A DNA stretch of 64,000 nucleotides. Source: Lasiosphaeria ovina. Lineage: Eukaryota; Ascomycota; Sordariomycetes; Sordariales; Lasiosphaeriaceae. Both the position numbers and the translations under genes were made by a program. The notes beneath the pieces are model-generated. The model was not told the DNA's origin. It made no database searches and saw only the letters and a program-made list of their open reading frames with translations. The DNA lies in the NCBI GenBank assembly GCA_033439765.1, contig JAULSN010000002.1, positions 6,262,001-6,326,000 on the forward strand. Reading direction: 5' to 3'. Numbering within the stretch: the stretch's first letter is position 1; each line of letters opens with the position of its first letter. This document shows, piece after piece, positions 1 to 11,657 of the stretch.

Positions 1-306
1 AAGGTGGCTACTCGTGCCAACGATCATCTGATCACTGCCAGGGAGATGCTCAAGAACTTGCAGTCCGGGGCTGGGCCTGGACACGACTATGAACATGAAG
101 GCGATACGGACTACATATACTCCCCAGACGGCCCGGAGAGCACGAGTACTGATATTAGACGAGGGTTTGGCGTGTTACTAGAAGCGATCCCTGCCGCGGA
201 CTATTTACAACGTCTAGAGAGCTCTGACTTTGATCCATTTAAGGTCCGGGGCAGCTGGAAGCTTCCTTGGAGATTGTGGCAGGGGCTAAGACGCCAGCAA
301 ATTTGA
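1..306 (+). CDS. 3' end of NDUFAF6-like squalene/phytoene synthase-family protein (partial)
   Basis: The window opens inside a reading frame (codons from base 1) that ends at TGA 304-306. About 101 C-terminal residues are visible. They include the stretch NDHLITAREMLKNL, an acidic histidine-containing segment, GFGVLLEAIPAADYLQRLE, then DFDPFKV and a basic Trp-rich tail (WKLPWRLW). This order, with helix, 'P-x-x-x-Y-L-x-x-L-E', 'D-F-D-x-F' and a final W/R-rich helix, is what I know from the C-terminus of NDUFAF6, the mitochondrial complex I assembly factor with a squalene/phytoene-synthase fold. In that family the aspartate-rich prenyl diphosphate sites are usually lost, but they would lie upstream of this window. 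The family call is inference from the tail alone; a true prenyltransferase of the same fold is the alternative. Confidence 0.6.
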   Translation, partial: KVATRANDHLITAREMLKNLQSGAGPGHDYEHEGDTDYIYSPDGPESTSTDIRRGFGVLLEAIPAADYLQRLESSDFDPFKVRGSWKLPWRLWQGLRRQQI

Positions 307-3300
307 TTTCATGGTTTGTTATATATTTGGCTGTGCCCTGTAAATAAACCCCATTGGGATAGAGAGGAACTCGGGGTGTACTCCAAAATAGTCGTACTGC
401 TGTTTGCTTGCATATGATATATAATACGAGGAAATAAACCTGAATGTCACATTGGTTCCTGTGATCAGGTTTAACCTATAACAAACACATGGGATCTCGT
501 AACTCGATTTATTTGCCTACTGGTGAATGTTGAACTATGACCATACATTCGGTTTAGATGTTCCTTGTTTATATACGGGGCAGTGGAAGTAATGCTCGTA
601 GGCAGTGTTGATAAAGTGGGGGACTCCAACGATAACGCTCCTTACTAGGTAGTCTTCCCCTCTGCCCTTCCTCACGCCCCTTTTATGTTTATCTATCTAC
701 TTTCCTAGTTTCCTACCAAGCCTTGCCTGCAAAGAACAACCACGGTGATGCCGTGTACCATTTCTATACTCGACAGATCTTCATTTTCACTACTGTGCTA
801 GGATGGAGCCATAGTGAAAACTGTCTCAAGTGGGATTTAGGGGCGTGTATCGATATGTAGTATGATATTTCCTGGTGGCTGGGCACGGACACTGGCTCCC
901 GGGAAAGGTAACAAAATTTCATACGGCCCGAATGCGGAAAATCCGACGAGTGCCGAGTTGGGTTTTCCGTACGTAGTGTACTTTACACGTGTAGAAAAAG
1001 CCCTCCACTTGGCCTCCACCCCAAGCGGAGGGGTGTTTTTTTTCTGCTCTCGTCTTCCAAGATCACCGACAAACCAGAAGCAAATAATCAGAGCCCATAG
1101 AGCCGCCTCTAGCCGCCGGCCCTTTGACTTGGAAGCTAATATACTAACAAATCCACAAACGGAGCCAAAGCTATGTTTCCGCGCTTGGATAGATGTATCA
1201 AACCCCACTTCTTTCCGTTCTCGCCCAATACAGAACCTTGTTCCCTCGATATCTGGGTCGGGGATGGTGGCGGATCAACGCTGCGCGTTTATGGGGCGGG
1301 AAGGCGAACTGGGGTCCGGACAGGACGAAACAGAAAAAATGTTTACTGGGTCCAAGATTCACTGGGCGGGTTGGCTCCAGCTGTAGTCTTCCAACGGAAA
1401 CAGCCATATACGCCTCGATACAATGTTCAAGATCTCTCACGGTGATCCACAGCCTCCGCTTACAATACAATAAGATAAGTAGGTACTTGAGTGATACGAA
1501 ACCGCAGCTTGACTCCTCGAGTCAAGGGCACTTGCAATGGGACCAGCTGCTTAAAGCCAAAGAAAAGAGCAAGTGGAGTTTTATGGCACCTAGGCTTCAC
1601 GGACAGATCTAGTCTCCTAAGACCCTAGCGTCTTTTACGTTTTTTTTTTCGGGGGCTTCCACAGGGCAGTTTTACGGCGAATCGGCCAGCTCCGACGCGG
1701 GCCAAGGGGATACATATCGGAGAGTCGATCCGCGGAGAGCAGAAGTGGAAACATGACAACCTCGACTCTGGTCTAATGTTTGTCTTTGTCACAGTCGCTA
1801 TTGACGGGTGAGATCCGGCACCGGTGGATTACAGTGTCCGGGGAATAGCTGCTGAGTGAGCCGGTATGTGCAGCTTCAACTGCAGCCTGCAACGTCACTG
1901 ACTTTCTTTTCCCGTGCTCCGGCTGAGCCATATGATTTGTCTCGTACAAATAGAAGCCTTCGATCAAATCAGACGTCCGTATTTCGGGGCTGCGTGCTTA
2001 TTCGGGACGCCGCTTGTTTGGCTGGCAGCGTCTGGCAATTATGTAACGAAATGCTAACGACAACCAACACGGAGAGGGCACGCACATGAGGCTCCGGCTG
2101 AAGAACGTTGCATCACAGTCTGTCAAAATCTGCTTCTCCGAGGCGACTCTCGTACTTACCGACGAAGACGGTACTGCATTTCATTGAGGCCTGAGGCGTA
2201 TAGGTATTGATCAGATGGGCCGTAGTAACGTACATTACATGTCCTCCATACCCACATCGCTTCTTTGAAAAGGCGTCCAAGGCGAGATACTCAGTACAGT
2301 ACCTCCTACTTCCTGGTATGTACCATCGGATCAAGCCACGATTTTAGGTTCTTACCTAGCTGCACTTTTCCTAGTGCTCAAAGTCGTTGCAGGGAAGGCC
2401 AAGCATGTTCCTGAATGGCGACAGCCAATGTCCAAATCGCGGCATTGGTTCATTTGTTTGTCGGATCAATTGGTGCCGTCTTAACAAAGGCTGACAGATG
2501 AGAAGCTCCGCCGACACCTAGCTAATGCCACAGGGCAAAAGTGTTTCTAATTAATCCTTGAATCATTCCCACGCGAGCCCAATGGCGGGTTAGAGGCTGA
2601 ATCAAGAGTCGTGTCTTTGGAGAGCTTGTTCGTGAAATTGGGAAAGCCAAACCGAATGCTCGACAAAGTCGTAGCCACCATACTTCTGGGACCCGGTCAG
2701 CTCACTAGCTTGGCCTGCCGACCTTCCTACGTATTAGGTATGTACCATGGCGTATCGGCGACTAGCCTCGCTTATTAGCTCGCTCCCGAAAAGTTGCTGG
2801 ATTGTTGGATCGAGACCTGTGTGGAGAAGAGCCCACAGCGCACAACCTCGTCAGCCCTCTACAAATTTTCAAGGCGGGGCTGCGAGTTTCTGTGGGCAGC
2901 TGACCTGGCGGAAAAGATGGAGACGGCACGGAACCTGAACTCTTTCAACCCCCCCATGTGACCTGACCGTTGTGTGCCCAGCACGTTATTGAGAGGCACT
3001 AGGCACTTAAGCCGGACGGGGTTATTTCGTGCTGGTGCGGTACCTGAGGTGGATTGGTGGACAGTACGGTCTTCCGTAATAAGTGAGTCTGGAAAATCTT
3101 TAGTACCTAAGAGATCTTAGACGACGCCTTTGATAACTTGCAAAGTCAGCCGCTAACAATATTTAGGGATTCAACATCCTGTAAAAGCCCATTCATCCCA
3201 TACCACGTGGTGTTGTAACTAAGATCGTCTAGACATACATCGAGTGTAGGTACCTATTTCGCAGGTATGGTGAGGGTGCACGCCCCGCCTCTGTATATAC

Positions 3301-4691
3301 TGCACACTCGCAGATGTATCTCTTAGGTTATCATATCGGTCTCGAATCCGCCGTCAGCTTACCTCTATTTTAGTTCAATCAGAATACCAAACATTTGGTT
3401 GCGGGAAACCTGAGTACGTGTCTTGAGTCGGGGAGTTATTGGGCGTATTTCTCTTCACCTTCGGCATCAAGACTAGGTCAGTAAGCTGATGGTTCACCGC
3501 ATGCTGCGCAGTAATCCACTGAGCAGGCGCTGACTGCCGTAAGTCTCCATGTTACGCCCGGGGTTTTATTATTCTTGTCTTGGTACCGTCACTGTTATTG
3601 CCAGCCTGGTGAACATCGGGGCCAGGACTGAGAACTCGACGGCTGGGCTAGTACTGTATGTATTTGTATGTATTATACGGTCCCAAGTAGCGGGGCACCT
3701 CACTCGTCTACGGCTTCCAAAATGGATGCCCGAACGCCCACCTTGGCCTCTGTTGCTGCAACTGGTCAACCCTGCTGGTCTAATAAGGAAGAGTGGTATC
3801 GGTTCACAGTATGTACTGGGCAATACATTCACAGCTTCAGCATATGCCCGGTCAGAGCAGAACGGACAAGACGGACGAGGTACCGGGGTGTTTGCTTTGT
3901 GGGTCAGGGGTGGCCTCCACCATGACACATAATTACCTGATGGAAAACATCCAAGTACTTTGACAGGCAGGGTTCCCTGCTTGCGCCAGACTGGTGGCTG
4001 CCAACCGCAAAAGCTCGTAATCCGTATAGAGAATACATTAAGCCGCCGGGAGCCTCTTGGATTTTTGTTGTCCTCCCTTTTTGCTGTTGTTTAGTCTCTG
4101 AACTTTGACCGGGATCTCTCTCTCTCTCTGAACGCACCTCTTCTCCCGGGATATCATCAACCAAGCAGCTCCCAACCCACCTTACCTAAAATTACGGAGT
4201 ACGAAGCCCAGCTGGCCAAATTCACGGCAAACGCATCCGCCACCGATAATCTTCACGAAGAGAAAGCCCAGTTTCCAGCACAACCGAGACAACATCAGGT
4301 GTCGCGGGGGGGAGAAAGGGAAAAGAGAAAAAAAGAGACTTCGGTCGTTGGGGTTGCACGAAACGCACGTCATTGCCTTGGGTCTGGTTGGGATACAGCT
4401 GTGCGCAGAACGACCTTGAATCTGCCGCTCATCTGCCAAGAAATCCGCCCCATCTCAGGCCTTGCCAAATCCCCAGATCCTGTGACGACAGGTGGCGCGC
4501 ATCTGCTTGGGTCTAGTGGCATCAGCCGACACTTCTTGGCTCTTCGACAGTGCACGGTGGTGCCGCATTCCATTGACCACAGCCCCTCATCCGGCGCCGC
4601 CCGTTTTACTCACCTGCAGCCGCCCGGCAATACGCCGCCCGCCCCGCCAATTGGCAGGGGTGCGAGTACAAAGTACATACCTCTGGACAAG
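307..4691. other. Intergenic spacer, no gene supported
   Basis: 4.4 kb between the NDUFAF6-like stop and the arrestin start. The open frames here are short, mutually overlapping on both strands and lack recognisable motifs. There are poly(T) tracts near 1036 and 1643, one exact TACGGAGTA copy at 4193-4201 and a CT-rich tract at 4115-4129, which would fit the promoter or 5' UTR of the arrestin gene. Several near-matches to GGTACC/TACCTA-type short words occur. I see no tRNA, 5S rRNA or transposase sequence. Confidence 0.6.
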
Positions 4692-6365
4692 ATGCCGCAC
4701 CGCGTCGCGAACTTCTTCCGGTCATCAAGCCAATCCCTCGAGAACCAAGTGTCCATTCTCGCCAAGAAGAAGGCTGCAAGCACTGCCAGGAGGCGAGACT
4801 CACCCAGCAGAGACGGCAGAGAGTCTCGTACCCGAGAGCAGGTGTTTTCATATGCATCGTCCCTGGACGACGACACAGACGACTCGCATGCCCCTCCATA
4901 TACCCCGCGTCTGACCATGGGCGAGTCCCGGTCGAGCAGTTTCTCTTCGGACTCGCAGAAGGATCGCGACAACACCCACCACCATAGAATCTCGTTTCCG
5001 GCGATGCACTTTGGGCGCACTGGAAAGGAAAGCCATGCAACGGCGCAAGCATCACTAGATTGGAAGCTCGAGTCTCCTCCAATCGTCATGTATGGTGACG
5101 CGGAGACCAGCACCGGCGCACTTGTCTCGGGCCAGCTGTTTCTCAATGTCAAAGAGGCGGGGCTCGAGATCGAGTCGTTCAATGCCACGTTAAATATTCA
5201 CATTACGCAAAAGAAGCCCTTCGTGCACCATTGTCACGAGTGCACCAACCAGTACACCGAACTGAAAACATGGAACTTTCTCCCTCAGCCATTGGCAATG
5301 ACCAAAGGTAGGCCTACCACAACTTCTCCATTCCATATCTGAGAGAAGTTCACCTCATTTGCCGGCTTGGAAAGATTGGCTGACAAGTACTTTCTTACAG
5401 GCGAGCACTCGTTCCCATTTTCTGTTCTCCTGGATGGCCATCTGCCTTCCACCATGGATGGTCCGCTGGTGTCGATTGCCTATGAGATCAAAGCCGAAGC
5501 CATTCCTAGGAGCAACGACACATGCCTGACCCCCGTCCGTCTTGAAAAGGTGCTCGAGGTGAAGCGCAGTTTAGCGACGTCCGAGACGCCACACCATTCG
5601 GTTCGCGTTTTCCCACCGACAAACATAAAGGCCAGCGCCCACTTTCCCCATGTGATCCACCCAATCGGGAGTTCCACGCTCTTTCTCCGCTTGGACGGTA
5701 TCGCAAAGCATAACGTAAAGGTTAATACCATGGAGTACTGGAAATTGAAGAAGCTCACGTGGCGACTGGAAGAGACGGTTAAGACACTCGCACCGGCTTG
5801 TGGTCGACATACCCCCAAGCCGGTCGAAAGTGCAGATCAGCAAGACGACGAACAGAAAAAGGGTGTTGTTCGAACCGACACCCGAGCCATTGGTGAAAAG
5901 ACTCTCTTTTCGGGCTGGAAGAGTAACTACTTGAGCCCTACCGACAGCATGGTTGAGGTTGAGCTCGAGTACAACTTGGCCAAACATGCTAAATCGGCGT
6001 GTGATACTAAGAGCCGTGACGGTACCGAGGTGACGCACCAGCTCATGGTTGAAATGGTAGTCTCACAGGAGTGGGCCCCTGTCAACAAGCCAGCCCTCGT
6101 GACCCACACCGGCGTGGGCCGAATACTCCGGATGCACTTCGCTACCGTCCTCACGCAGCGTGCAGGCATTGGTATCAGCTGGGACAATGAAGCGCCCCCG
6201 ATCTATCAGGACGTACCTCCAAGCCCACCTGCATACAGCCAAGCCACATTTCTGGACGGAGATAATATAATCCCCGAGACTATGGAGTCTCTCGACGGCG
6301 TCGTTAGTGATGGTGCACATAATCGACCAATTGACACCGGCATAGCGAGTTCTGAAGGGAGTTAA
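4692..6365 (+). CDS. Alpha-arrestin (ART/CreD-type ubiquitin-ligase adaptor)
   Basis: Model join(4692..5307, 5401..6365), 526 residues; the 93-bp intron has GTAGGC/TTACAG ends and is phase 1. Alpha-arrestins recruit HECT ubiquitin ligases (Rsp5/HulA) to plasma-membrane transporters and so control endocytosis. Residues 1-120 are a Ser/Arg-rich, probably disordered and phosphorylatable leader. The arrestin N-lobe starts near 121 (DWKLESPPIVMYGD, then GALVSGQLFL and EIESFNATL). The intron is followed directly by GEHSFPFSVLLDGHLP and GPLVSIAYEIKAE, hallmark strands of the arrestin fold. Near the C-terminus are two PPxY motifs, PPIY 471-474 and PPAY 481-484, the WW-domain docking sites expected in this family. 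I chose ATG 4692 because the in-frame sequence upstream has no start ATG and looks non-coding. Which yeast ART it corresponds to is not determined. Confidence 0.85.
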
Positions 6366-7472
6366 AGAAGCCCTTCGGGCTGAGCTTGAACCATGACATG
6401 CGGTCGCAACACAAAAAGCAGTCGCCTTGGGATGGAAAACGCGGAATCCGGACTGCGTTCTCGCCTCCGCTCTGCCGCTGCTTAACTGCGCCGCGAGACT
6501 GTTCCGAAGAGAGCACCGAAGAGGTCACGGCGGGCGCATGGGTGATGGCGGAGAAGCCGGAGCTTTGCAACGTGGCCTTGCACGCTCGTCTGCACCATGG
6601 CCGTAACGATGCATATTATGCCGGATCGGATTATGAGTTGAGTTGAATTGTATTATACCCCTGGCTTGCAACCTGAGAGTTTGCTGAGCTTTGCTGCACC
6701 TGTGGGCGTTTTTAGGAGTTTTTTTTTTTTTTTGGAAATGGGGAAAATTTAAAGAAGAAAAGCCATTTCTACTTCATTTGTCATTGTCAAAGCATGGAAT
6801 GGAGCTTCATCTGGTGGCGTTTGGTCGGGCAGTTCTGAGAAAATGGGACAAACCAACATTTATTCCGTACTTACGTTACCTACCTAATTAGCTCGGAATC
6901 CGGAACTATTTAATATCTAACATTAGGGTAAAGTGCAGACGAATTTGAACGCATGTAACTTAATGGGTAGAACCTTCGACTCCTTCGGCTCTCTCTTGAA
7001 GCAGTTCCTACCTGATGGGAGAAATGACTTGAGTCTTCCTTTTTTCAGGTTTTCGACGGAATACAACGAGGTCAGAGAATCTCAGACATTGTGTCAAAAG
7101 GCCTATCAACGCGGGCCGCGGGGTAGGTCCATTTTGTTATCGATAAGCCCTGTTGCTCTTGGGGCTCGGGACTTGACGTTAGAGATTACTCACTTTGGGG
7201 CGATGACTCTACAGAGCTTCGTTCGACTCAGCCGGCGAGCCATACCTTAGGTGAGGTGTATAAGAGAAGCATCGATACATTACTTTACTGCGATCATAAC
7301 CCGACATTCTCTCTCTTCTCTCTCCTCTTTCATCTTGTTCAGCGCAATCACATCCTAGTATCCGCTCCATTGTTCCTCCCAGCATAACCCGGCCTAATGA
7401 TTCCGAGGATACGGACGTGTTGACGATCTTGCACCTACAATCGGTTATCACATAACAGATTCCCACCACACC
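6366..7472. other. Intergenic spacer, no gene supported
   Basis: 1.1 kb between the arrestin and GTPase genes. It holds a T15-like run near 6719-6734 and a TTACCTACCTAATTAG segment near 6880-6892. A pyrimidine-rich stretch at 7303-7335 is consistent with the promoter or 5' UTR of the GTPase gene. No coding region is supported. Confidence 0.6.
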
Positions 7473-9496
7473 ATGGCTAGCAAACCTGCCAAGCAGTTAC
7501 CGCACGAGAAGCGGAAAGGGGAGGCTGCTTTGAGCGACTTCGCCGAATACGTCGAGAAGCAGCAGGCTCTCCGTTTCCCAAGCTCCAAGGCCGTGGTTGG
7601 CGTGTCGGCCACGGCGGCGTCAACTACGACAACCGGGAAGACACTGCCGGCCGAAGTCGACCACCATGAGGAGCTGGATGACATTCTCGATAGCCTCAAT
7701 CTTTCCGACCCGGCCCCAAACGTGAGGTTACGAGATCTTCTACTGTCTACCGGCAATGATGGCGACTCCCTCCAGAAGCTCGCCGATGTCGTTCATGAGC
7801 GGCTCGTCGAGGGGCATTCCGAGACTGTCTTTGATATCGGCTTTGAGAACAATGGCGACAGCATGCGACTCTCCATCGAAGAGTGGAATACCGCCTACAA
7901 GAGGCTAACAGAAGCTGCGAGGACGCTGCGTGCTGATTGCCAGATATTGCTAACTAAGAACACGGGTGGCGAGCTCGACGGGACGGCAACCAAGGACCAG
8001 GAATGCAGCGGGAAGATCATGATTCGCCAGGCCCCAGCTACGGTAGAGCAAGTAATCGAGACGAGGATAGCCGTGGTTGGCAACGTCGACGCCGGAAAGA
8101 GCTCCATGCTGGGTGTGCTTGTCAAGGGAGACCTGGACGATGGGCGAGGCAAGGCGCGTGTTAACCTCTTCAGACACAAGCACGAGATCGACACTGGCCG
8201 TACCTCGTCTGTGGGCATGGAAATTATGGGATTTGATACCAAGGGCCAGGTTGTCGTCTCTGACACCCCGGGTCGCAAGCTTTCGTGGGAGGAGATTGGC
8301 AAGCGCAGCGCCAAAGTGATCACATTTACCGACCTTGCTGGCCATGAGCGCTACCTACGGACTACCGTGTTCGGCCTCCTATCTAGCAGCCCTAATTACT
8401 GCCTGCTCATGGTGGCAGCGAACAACGGACTCATTGGGATGAGCAAGGAGCACCTTGGCATTGCCCTTGCCCTGAATGTTCCGGTCATGGTTGTCATCAC
8501 CAAAATCGACATTTGTCCACCGCAGATCTTGGAGCAGACCATCACCCAGATTACGCGGATCTTGAAGAGTCCTGGGGCAAGGAAGATCCCCATCTTCATC
8601 AAAACCCATGAGGAGTGCATCAACACGGCGACACAGTTTGTCAGCCAGCGCATCTGCCCTATCTTCCAGGTTTCCAATGTCACTGGCGAGAATCTGGATC
8701 TCGTCAGGGCCTTCCTTAACATCCTCCCACACCACGGCCGCTATGACGCGGACGCTCCATTCGAGTTCCATGTTAACGACACTTTCAGTGTACCTCATGT
8801 TGGCACTGTGGTCTCGGGGATAGTAAAGTCCGGAGTCATCCACGCTGGAGATGATGTCCAGATTGGGCCCGACTCTCTTGGACGGTTCACACAGACATCG
8901 ATAAGGTCTATCGAAAGGAAACGAATCGGTGTTCCTGCCGCATCTGCCGGCCAGTCTGCCTCCTTTGCCCTGAGGAAAGTCAGAAGGAAAGACGTCCGCA
9001 AAGGAATGGTAGTGCTATCCAAGTCTCCGGATGGCGCCTCCCCAAAGGTTTATCGCGACTTCGTTGCCGAAGGTGTGCTTTGCCCAAAGTCCTCTTCTGA
9101 AGCCCCCTGAGCTTCTGTCGCCATATGCTAACTAGATCAGTGCTCATCCTCTCACACGCAACGACGATCAAGACAAAGTATCAAGCCATGTTGCATGTCG
9201 GGCCGGTATCTCAGACGTGCGCCATAATTGATGTGGACCGCCCTTTCATTCGAACCGGAGACCGGGCTACCGTTGCTTTCCGATTTGTTCAGCGACCCGA
9301 GTATTTGGCTCCTGGTGACCGACTCCTCTTTAGAGAGGGTAGGACGAAAGGCCTCGGTATCGTCAAAAGCGTTGGTTACGACCCGTCCAATCCGCTGATG
9401 CCAAAGCAGCCGGAAGATGAGCCGGGATTAATCAACTCCTTGGCCCAAGAAGACAAAGTTGAAAGAGCAGTCCCCGAACTGAAAGGGGGCGCATAA
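7473..9496 (+). CDS. GTPBP1/GTPBP2-type translational GTPase
   Basis: Model join(7473..9072, 9141..9496), 651 residues. The 68-bp intron starts GTGTGC, has a TGCTAACT branch site and ends ATCAG. It removes an in-frame stop and restores the family sequence across the junction (FVAE then VLILSHATTIK). The GTPase core is clear: G1 GNVDAGKS at 203-210, a switch region with DTGRTSSVG, G3 DLAGHE at 287-292 and G4 TKID at 343-346. An EF-Tu-like domain 2 follows (DTFSVPHVGTVVSGIVKSG) and then a domain 3 with KTKYQAMLHVG. This is the GTPBP1 family, EF1A-related GTPases that in animals are linked to ribosome stalling and exosome-mediated mRNA decay. The role in fungi is inference. Residues 1-190 are the less conserved N-terminal extension typical of the family. 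ATG 7473 has CACC before it, a good fungal start context. Confidence 0.88.
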
Positions 9497-10456
9497 CAGT
9501 GCATAAAAAGCGAAGGGCCTTTCAAGAGTATGGTTAACTGCTTATTTGGGTTCCAGCTTTGGGCGTTCACAGGTGTTGCATATGAGGACAAATCAAGCGC
9601 GAATGCTCTTGGATCAGGCCGGATGGATTTTTGCGTTGCACCTTCTAACGGCAGTAACGACAGCGCAGGAATTCGTGTTTTTGAGAACGGCAGGGTGGGT
9701 ATTACTTGGGCTGCTAGTGCCACGAGAGGCGGAGTAATAGAGTCTTGAATCGATTATAGTTTCCGTTGCCATTTGGCACACAAAATGACAGCGAAAGCCT
9801 TTTCCTTCCGTGCAGACGCTGCACCCTTGGAGAGGTCATGTTCGCAGGATGCATTAGCTCACGACCGGGGCAGTGACAGATGGTATTCTGGTGCAACATC
9901 TTGTGATGCCCGAGAGAACAGAACTCTGGAGGTCCCAGGCGTCATGCCCACAATTGCTCATTCATTCTTGTCTCTGGGTTATATAGCGGGTTATGTCGGC
10001 TGTGCCGTCAGATCATCGCCACGTTTCCTTGATAGTAGATTTATGTGGCCTAGATACAGTAGCCATGGCAACGCGCCCAACATTTTGGACTACACGAATA
10101 CTCCATACCAGTCCTTTGTAGAGTCTTGTCATATATCATGATCCAACCATGATTGGGAGTTTGACCACGCCGAAGGGATGAAAGAATTGGAATGAACGCA
10201 GGTAATAGGAAGAGCCCGACGAAAACTCTATTGGGCAGAACGTAAAAGTTCTGGACTCCGGTATGTTGGTTCAAGGGCGCGGCGGCCCCGTCATTTGGTA
10301 ATGACGACGCCAACAGCCTGCCGTATCTCAGCTGCTAACCAAGAGATAAAAGGCAAAAATCCCCATACATTCATTTGCCCAGACTATCTTTGAGACGTGT
10401 GTCAGGCCGGGGAACGTCTCGACCAAAATGAGACGGCCTCAATAGCCTCAGTAGTG
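9497..10456. other. Convergent intergenic region between GTPase and LSM3
   Basis: 960 bp between two converging genes, so it should contain both 3' UTRs. A minus-strand 87-codon open frame (10050-10313) with a hydrophobic run is the only candidate; it is treated under findings because nothing identifies it. No repeats or RNA genes were recognised. Confidence 0.5.
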
Positions 10457-10931
10457 TCAATAGGCCCGTGACTGTGGCGAGATGAGCACGACGCTATCGC
10501 CCCTCACAAACAGCATTTCGGATTTCCTGCTGACGGTCTGCCGGGTAGTCAGTCAGTAAAGCCCAAGATCCCCGAGCCCGCCGCCACAGCCATGATGTGA
10601 CGGAATGGAGCAGCGGATGTCTGCTTGCCTTGATTTCGTCATCGTCATCCTCTTCATCGGCGACATAGATGGTCTCTTCAACCTCGCCCAGGACCAGATT
10701 GCAATGGCTGTCGTAAGCCTGAAGCGATAGATGTCAGTCAAAAGCTGCGGGGCAGGGAGGCTACTGTGCATGCATGTCGATAGGGAAATGTAGGCAGAGA
10801 TGACGCACATGAAGGCGGCCTTTCAGCTCGCGATCGCCTCTGAGCTTTACGCAGACAACCTCATCAAGCAGCAACCTCACAAGGTCGAGGGGTTCTGACA
10901 CCGGATTACCCTCATCTCCCGCTTCGGCCAT
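10457..10931 (-). CDS. LSM3: LSm3, U6 snRNA-associated Sm-like protein
   Basis: Model complement(join(10457..10537, 10629..10718, 10809..10931)), 97 residues, close to the usual LSm3 size. LSm3 is a subunit of the LSm2-8 ring on U6 snRNA in the nucleus and of the LSm1-7 ring in cytoplasmic mRNA decay. The Sm1 motif is visible ([21 protein letters not shown], then [19 protein letters not shown] across the first junction) and so is Sm2 ([16 protein letters not shown]). The first intron (10719-10808) has GTGCGT at the donor and CAG at the acceptor. The second (10538-10628) has a GC donor, AAG|GCAAGC, and a CAG acceptor preceded by CTGAC. Splicing at these sites gives an uninterrupted family sequence through EEIK-like acidic residues to TVSRKSEM. 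Start ATG 10931 gives the normal N-terminus; an in-frame ATG at 10958 would add nine residues. It diverges from the mitochondrial gene at 11554. Confidence 0.93.
10538..10628 (-). other. GC-AG intron of LSM3
   Basis: 91-bp intron whose donor on the minus strand reads AAG|GCAAGC instead of GT. The extended match to the GC-donor consensus (AG|GCAAGT) and a CTGACTGAC branch region before CCGGCAG support it. Only this excision joins the acidic end of exon 2 to the conserved Sm2 segment in frame. Confidence 0.8.
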
Positions 10932-11553
10932 GGCGAATGAAAAATCCGCGTCACGCAAATTTTTGGTGGCTTTTAGTTTCTGTTGCAGCGTGAACGTCGG
11001 GCGACGATGATGGGCGGGACCTTAGGTGCTGTCCTTGTTTCATGAACTGGTTGTCCAACTGAAATGTGCCAAGAACGCATGAGCCACCACCACCTCTTTG
11101 CGTATGGATTTTTTGGGGCAGCTTCTGTCAACTGGAGTACGGATACAGCGAGTGGCTCACTGGCCTGACATGTCGTCCTGGCCTTGTAGCTTAGGTAAGC
11201 CTTCCGACTCTGTCCCTCACGAGTGCGGGTAACAGCGGAGAATCAAAATTACCGTTCTCCGTACTCCACAAATGCTCCTCGCCCAATGGACAAGGCGGGG
11301 TAAATGCAGAAGCTACTGAGGTATGGATACATGTATTCGTACTGTACAGAACGATTTCCTGGCCCTTGCAGCTGGCCGCTCTGCAGGGGTTCTGCCTGGC
11401 CGTCCATCGTCTTAACAGCTCCCCAAGCTCAAAACACTTTCCCCAGATTTCCCCAGCCCCTCTTTCGAATCCCCCTCTCATCCCCAGCCTAGTGCTGGAC
11501 CAAAGCTCTGGAGCTGCACGCCTGAATAATGATACCATTTTCGAAAACTGCCA
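10932..11553. promoter_or_regulatory. Divergent intergenic region LSM3 / ATP13-like gene
   Basis: 622 bp separating two outward-facing starts, so it presumably carries both promoters. A pyrimidine-rich segment lies at 11440-11490 (cccc and tttc blocks), just upstream of the plus-strand gene. No specific binding site is claimed. Confidence 0.45.
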
Positions 11554-11657
11554 ATGAACGCCCTCTACTTGTCAGCCGACTTCTGCGGCTGGCGAGTTGG
11601 TCGACCCGGGGTTCCTCGACTTGCGCTGTCCAGTTTCTGCAAGTCTCGTGTCTATAG
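11529..11657 (+). CDS. Upstream ORF overlapping the start of the mitochondrial gene
   Basis: A 42-codon ORF (ATG 11529-11531, TAG 11655-11657) in another frame begins 25 bases before the main ATG and overlaps its first 35 codons. Its product starts MIPFSKTANERP and has a Leu/Arg/Ser-rich stretch (SRLLRLASWSTRGSS) that looks like a mitochondrial presequence. It could reduce initiation at the main ATG, or be chance. Confidence 0.3.
   Translation: MIPFSKTANERPLLVSRLLRLASWSTRGSSTCAVQFLQVSCL

Noticed and set aside
862..1386. 174-codon plus-strand frame with an equally long minus-strand partner
   Set aside because: Both strands are open over the same interval, neither shows a family motif, and composition is not coding-like.
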